Positions 61,484-64,000 of a stretch of DNA of 64,000 bases are shown piece after piece. How positions within the stretch are numbered: position 1 is the first letter of the stretch; the number at the start of each line of letters is the position of its first letter. Source of the stretch: an uncultured Prevotella sp. (GTDB lineage: Bacteria; Bacteroidota; Bacteroidia; Bacteroidales; Bacteroidaceae); the NCBI GenBank assembly GCA_944319815.1, contig CALUEX010000003.1, positions 55,384-119,383 on the forward strand, in the 5' to 3' direction. A program made the position numbers and the translations under genes. Below the pieces are notes generated by a model. It worked only from the letters and a program-made list of their open reading frames with translations, made no database searches and was not told the origin of the DNA.

Positions 61484-63262
61484 TTAGATGTTATCAACTT
61501 CAACTAATATGTTCTTATTGTTTGGTAATAGACTTTCGAAATGTTTACGACTGCCTTTAGGAATGAAAAATTTTATCCACGAACATCCTAAAAATGCATT
61601 TTTAGCAATATTTGTAGTAATTGATTGTATTGTTATACTTCGCAAAGCATGACAATTAGAGAATGCATAATTGCATATGTTTACTATGTTTTGTGGAAAG
61701 ATGATTTCTTGTAACGATTCGCAATCACTAAATGCAAATTTTTCTATACTTATCAGATTTTTTGGAAAATGAATTTTTGTTAGTGACAAACAATTAGAAA
61801 ATGCAGACTCTCCGATGATTATTACTGAGGGTGGAATGATAATTTCTTTCAAAAAATTACATTCATTAAACGCATAGTCTCCTATATACAATACACTTGA
61901 TGGTATGGCGAAAGTTGTTTTAGTTGACAAATATGAAATAAGAGTATCCATTTTGGTATCATAAAGCACATTGTCAACTAATTTAAATTGCGGAGAATTG
62001 CACATTATCTTTATATTGCAACCAGAAAAAGGGTTCTTTCCAATTTTTCTCAATGACTTAGGTAATATTATTTCACGTAAATATTTACAATTATCAAATG
62101 CCCAATCTCCAATACTAATTATCCTTGATGGTATGTCAATCTTTTGCAAATAACGGTAAAATTGAAATGCTCTATCACAAATTATCTTACATTCATCTTT
62201 AATTTTATATTCCTTTACATCTATTGGCCCTTTTAATAGTCTCTTCCAATCTTTACTGTATTTTGCTCCGAGTTCATCCTCAATCGCATTTGCCAAATCT
62301 TCATCGGTTACTTCCGTGGATAGTTCTTCTTCAATCTTGATTATTTCAGGCTTCTCTGGTTTAACAACAGACAATAAGTGGAAGGAAACATTGGTGAGAG
62401 TCTTGCAACTGAGAGCTATTGTAAACAGACCTACGAGTGTGTTTATCTCGGCATCTGGCGAAGGAAAAACGTATTTGAGCAGAACACACGGCGGTAGGTC
62501 GCGGTAGTCGATTTCGGAAAAAAGCAGGCGATCTGGCGCTCCATATTTATCTAATAATATAGGATCGGCAGCAATAAGTCGGAGCGAAAGCAAGATGGAT
62601 ATTATGGGAAAGTCGTCGATGTGCTCGTTGAAGTCATCCTCTGTGCGCATGGGATGGCGGAAGTCGGGGCTACCCAACTCACGTGTCTTTTGCCCCTCCA
62701 TGGCAGGAACAAACATGCCGTCGTAATCTACAAGAGTCAGCGAACCGTCATCATGCACGAGGATGTTATCTGGCTTCAGGTCGCCGTGAGCGAATGGCTG
62801 CGGCAAGAGCCACATGGCAAGACGACTGAAGTTGTATGCAAGCATTTTGAGGGCATACGTGTCGTTGATGTTCTGGCGGATATACTTATCGAATGTTACT
62901 CCCTCAACCCAGTCCATTAGCAGAACGGGAAACTCGCTATCGTCAGAACTTTTTGCGTCAACAAACAGTTCACGGTCGTAATACTTTACCTTTGCGAGGT
63001 AAGTAGATTGCACAAATTCAAGTTCGTTAGCAATCTGGCGGTATGCCTCCTTGCGCCCCTTCTGCTCCTTTGTGAAGCATTTCACGGCGTAGAGCTTGCC
63101 GGTATTTATATTCTGCATCTTGAATACCACGGCGAAGTTGCCGCTTGACATTACGGGATTGCCATTACCGTCAAGCACAGGACGGAGGTCACTCAACTTG
63201 TCAAAGTTGTCTTCCGCCGAGCGGATGGTATCAACGTATTCTGAAATCAACGGATAGTTCAT
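61484..63262 (-). CDS. Ser/Thr protein kinase fused to BspA-like leucine-rich repeats
   Basis: A 592-residue protein without a signal peptide or TM segment. The N-terminal kinase domain (about 30-290) shows a glycine loop SSGNFAVVF (39-47), K61 in YAVKCF, the catalytic loop HGDLKPDNIL (159-168, HGD for HRD) and DYDG (179-182) for DFG, so it should be active. A linker (about 300-370) leads to BspA-type (LRR_5) repeats from about 375 to the end: IGDWAFDNCKYLREIILP, IGDYAFNECNFLKEIIIP and IEKFAFSDCESLQEIIFP. Such repeats are usually on surface proteins, so a cytoplasmic fusion is unusual. The repeat-coding part is much more AT-rich. It lies 12 bp after the phosphatase gene. Confidence 0.9.
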   Translation of the reverse strand: MNYPLISEYVDTIRSAEDNFDKLSDLRPVLDGNGNPVMSSGNFAVVFKMQNINTGKLYAVKCFTKEQKGRKEAYRQIANELEFVQSTYLAKVKYYDRELFVDAKSSDDSEFPVLLMDWVEGVTFDKYIRQNINDTYALKMLAYNFSRLAMWLLPQPFAHGDLKPDNILVHDDGSLTLVDYDGMFVPAMEGQKTRELGSPDFRHPMRTEDDFNEHIDDFPIISILLSLRLIAADPILLDKYGAPDRLLFSEIDYRDLPPCVLLKYVFPSPDAEINTLVGLFTIALSCKTLTNVSFHLLSVVKPEKPEIIKIEEELSTEVTDEDLANAIEDELGAKYSKDWKRLLKGPIDVKEYKIKDECKIICDRAFQFYRYLQKIDIPSRIISIGDWAFDNCKYLREIILPKSLRKIGKNPFSGCNIKIMCNSPQFKLVDNVLYDTKMDTLISYLSTKTTFAIPSSVLYIGDYAFNECNFLKEIIIPPSVIIIGESAFSNCLSLTKIHFPKNLISIEKFAFSDCESLQEIIFPQNIVNICNYAFSNCHALRSITIQSITTNIAKNAFLGCSWIKFFIPKGSRKHFESLLPNNKNILVEVDNI

Positions 63263-63274
63263 GGTTTAACACTT

Positions 63275-64000
63275 TTACTTCTTGTCATTATTTGTTACCA
63301 ACACGGCAAATGAATAATCGTCAACAGCCAACAGGCCTTTGCGTAACAAACTGTCAAGATGCCGCTTGAAGTTTGTCGGATGATTGGCGCAGTTCAATAA
63401 TCTGCGTAATACCTTTCTCTCAAAATCAACCGTCGGCAATGTCTGCGCTATCCTTATGTAGTTCTCGTTCTTCGAGTGACGGACTTCGGCTTCCTGCAAC
63501 TCTTGTGTGTAAGTGTCTTTCCAGCTCACTTCATACATCATCAGAATGTAATGAGCCAGCGAGTCGCTTGCAGCGAACACAATCGAATGGTCAGTTATAT
63601 TCCACTCTCCGCTTTTGAAGCCCTTGCTGTTTATCACATCCTTACAGTTAATAAGGTAGGGCGAATTGTCGAAGTTGCCCAAGCGGTCAAACGTGTGTAT
63701 GAGCTTGTGGGTATTAAAGTCATAACAAAACGCCACACTGTCGCCGAAGCTCATCCAACAGCAAGTGGTCTCAGAGGTACGCCATACTGCGACCAGCGTT
63801 GCGAACGAGCCTTCATCGTAAAACTTTTCCAACGACATGCTGCCCATTTGCTTTGCATTGGCTTCGCACTGGTTGTAGAAAGATTCCCATATCTGTTCTA
63901 TCCAGCGGTCTAATTCTTCGGCGGAACATATCGGTGTGTCGGGCAGATGGTCAAGCAAATAGCGCGACCACCGCTCGGCAAACAAGCCACCGCCACCCGC
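63275..64000 (-). CDS. PP2C-like protein phosphatase, N-terminus cut by window edge
   Basis: The frame is open to the window edge, where it reads AGGGGLFAERWSRYLLDHLP, so the true start lies beyond 64000; TTG at 63985 is not the start. The glycine run resembles the DGAG motif near the start of PP2C domains. Further on EGSFATLVAVW, SFGDSVAFCY, FAASDSLAHYIL (for SDG) and DDYSFAVLVT (for DD) match the ordered PP2C metal-binding motifs, though SDG has become SDS. With the kinase 12 bp downstream it forms a phosphatase-kinase pair, as in TerY-P-type loci that also have a VWA protein; such a gene would be outside the window. Confidence 0.82.
   Translation of the reverse strand, partial: AGGGGLFAERWSRYLLDHLPDTPICSAEELDRWIEQIWESFYNQCEANAKQMGSMSLEKFYDEGSFATLVAVWRTSETTCCWMSFGDSVAFCYDFNTHKLIHTFDRLGNFDNSPYLINCKDVINSKGFKSGEWNITDHSIVFAASDSLAHYILMMYEVSWKDTYTQELQEAEVRHSKNENYIRIAQTLPTVDFERKVLRRLLNCANHPTNFKRHLDSLLRKGLLAVDDYSFAVLVTNNDKK

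Noticed and set aside
63275-63985. PP2C-like gene starting at TTG 63985
   Set aside because: The frame continues to the window edge with a conserved-looking glycine run, so the gene is partial and the start lies outside.
1-64000. CRISPR array, tRNA or rRNA genes
   Set aside because: No regularly spaced identical repeats with unique spacers, and no tRNA-like T-loop or rRNA core sequences were recognised on either strand.

Overview
The window looks like a chromosomal segment of a Bacteroidales bacterium, most likely Prevotella or a close relative. The gene set is typical of that order: DUF4954, DUF3667, GSCFA, DUF3098 and DUF4251 proteins, a fused MurF-alanine racemase, a fused fucokinase/GDP-fucose pyrophosphorylase (Fkp), a B12-dependent ribonucleotide reductase and large TonB-dependent outer-membrane proteins. 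The promoters also fit: many genes are preceded by TAnnTTTG, the Bacteroidetes -7 element, and some by a -33 TTTG box. Genus is inferred from gene content and base composition, not from an rRNA gene; no rRNA or tRNA gene was seen.

Layout. 1-955: 3' part of a DUF3667 membrane protein (-). 1,552-7,983: hflX, DUF4954 beta-helix protein, M16 peptidase (+). 8,301-10,918: a small protein plus zeta-toxin-like kinase pair, then class I fumarase (+). 11,415-17,160: a tripartite RND efflux operon (-). 17,262-20,024: nhaA and a nitroreductase (-). 20,548-25,931: nrdJ, folB, a cell-wall amidase and an MlaD-type lipid transport protein (+). 26,308-27,720: dnaA (+). 27,880-42,375: a mostly minus-strand run with mntP, a BtuB-like TonB receptor, an MFS transporter, murF-alr, a GSCFA protein, fkp and a YfhO-type membrane protein. 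42,994-47,544: the ftsX, DUF3098, uppP, truB, queA, folK cluster (+), followed by three tiny membrane-protein genes. 48,822-49,091: rpsO (-). 49,913-52,895: typA and an exported protein (+). 53,091-55,610: TonB-family outer-membrane protein (-). 56,084-58,699: MATE pump (+), GNAT and DUF4251 (-). 59,028-59,260: a candidate structured RNA. 59,345-64,000: a signalling cluster on the minus strand, PP2C-like phosphatase, Ser/Thr-type kinase fused to BspA-like leucine-rich repeats, an AlbA_2/ATPase-like protein and an XRE regulator.

The intergenic DNA is unusually rich in several dispersed repeat families: REP-like AAAAGG/CCTTTT hairpins; REPIN-like elements with paired GGGACGCTC or GGGACACAATT palindromes; CCCTCCC...GGGAGGG inverted-repeat elements; AT-rich AATTAAG-type inverted repeats; and CTTGTCTGCTCGTC-like low-complexity tracts. 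Some repeat copies act as likely terminators, and at least one appears to lie inside a coding region. No transposase is present in the window.

The most interesting region is the right end (59-64 kb): a kinase-phosphatase pair with a cytoplasmic LRR sensor-like module, a Schlafen/AlbA_2-type protein and an XRE regulator beside a cluster of GTTCGACTAA repeats. Its role is not established by the sequence; a stress or defence function is an inference.
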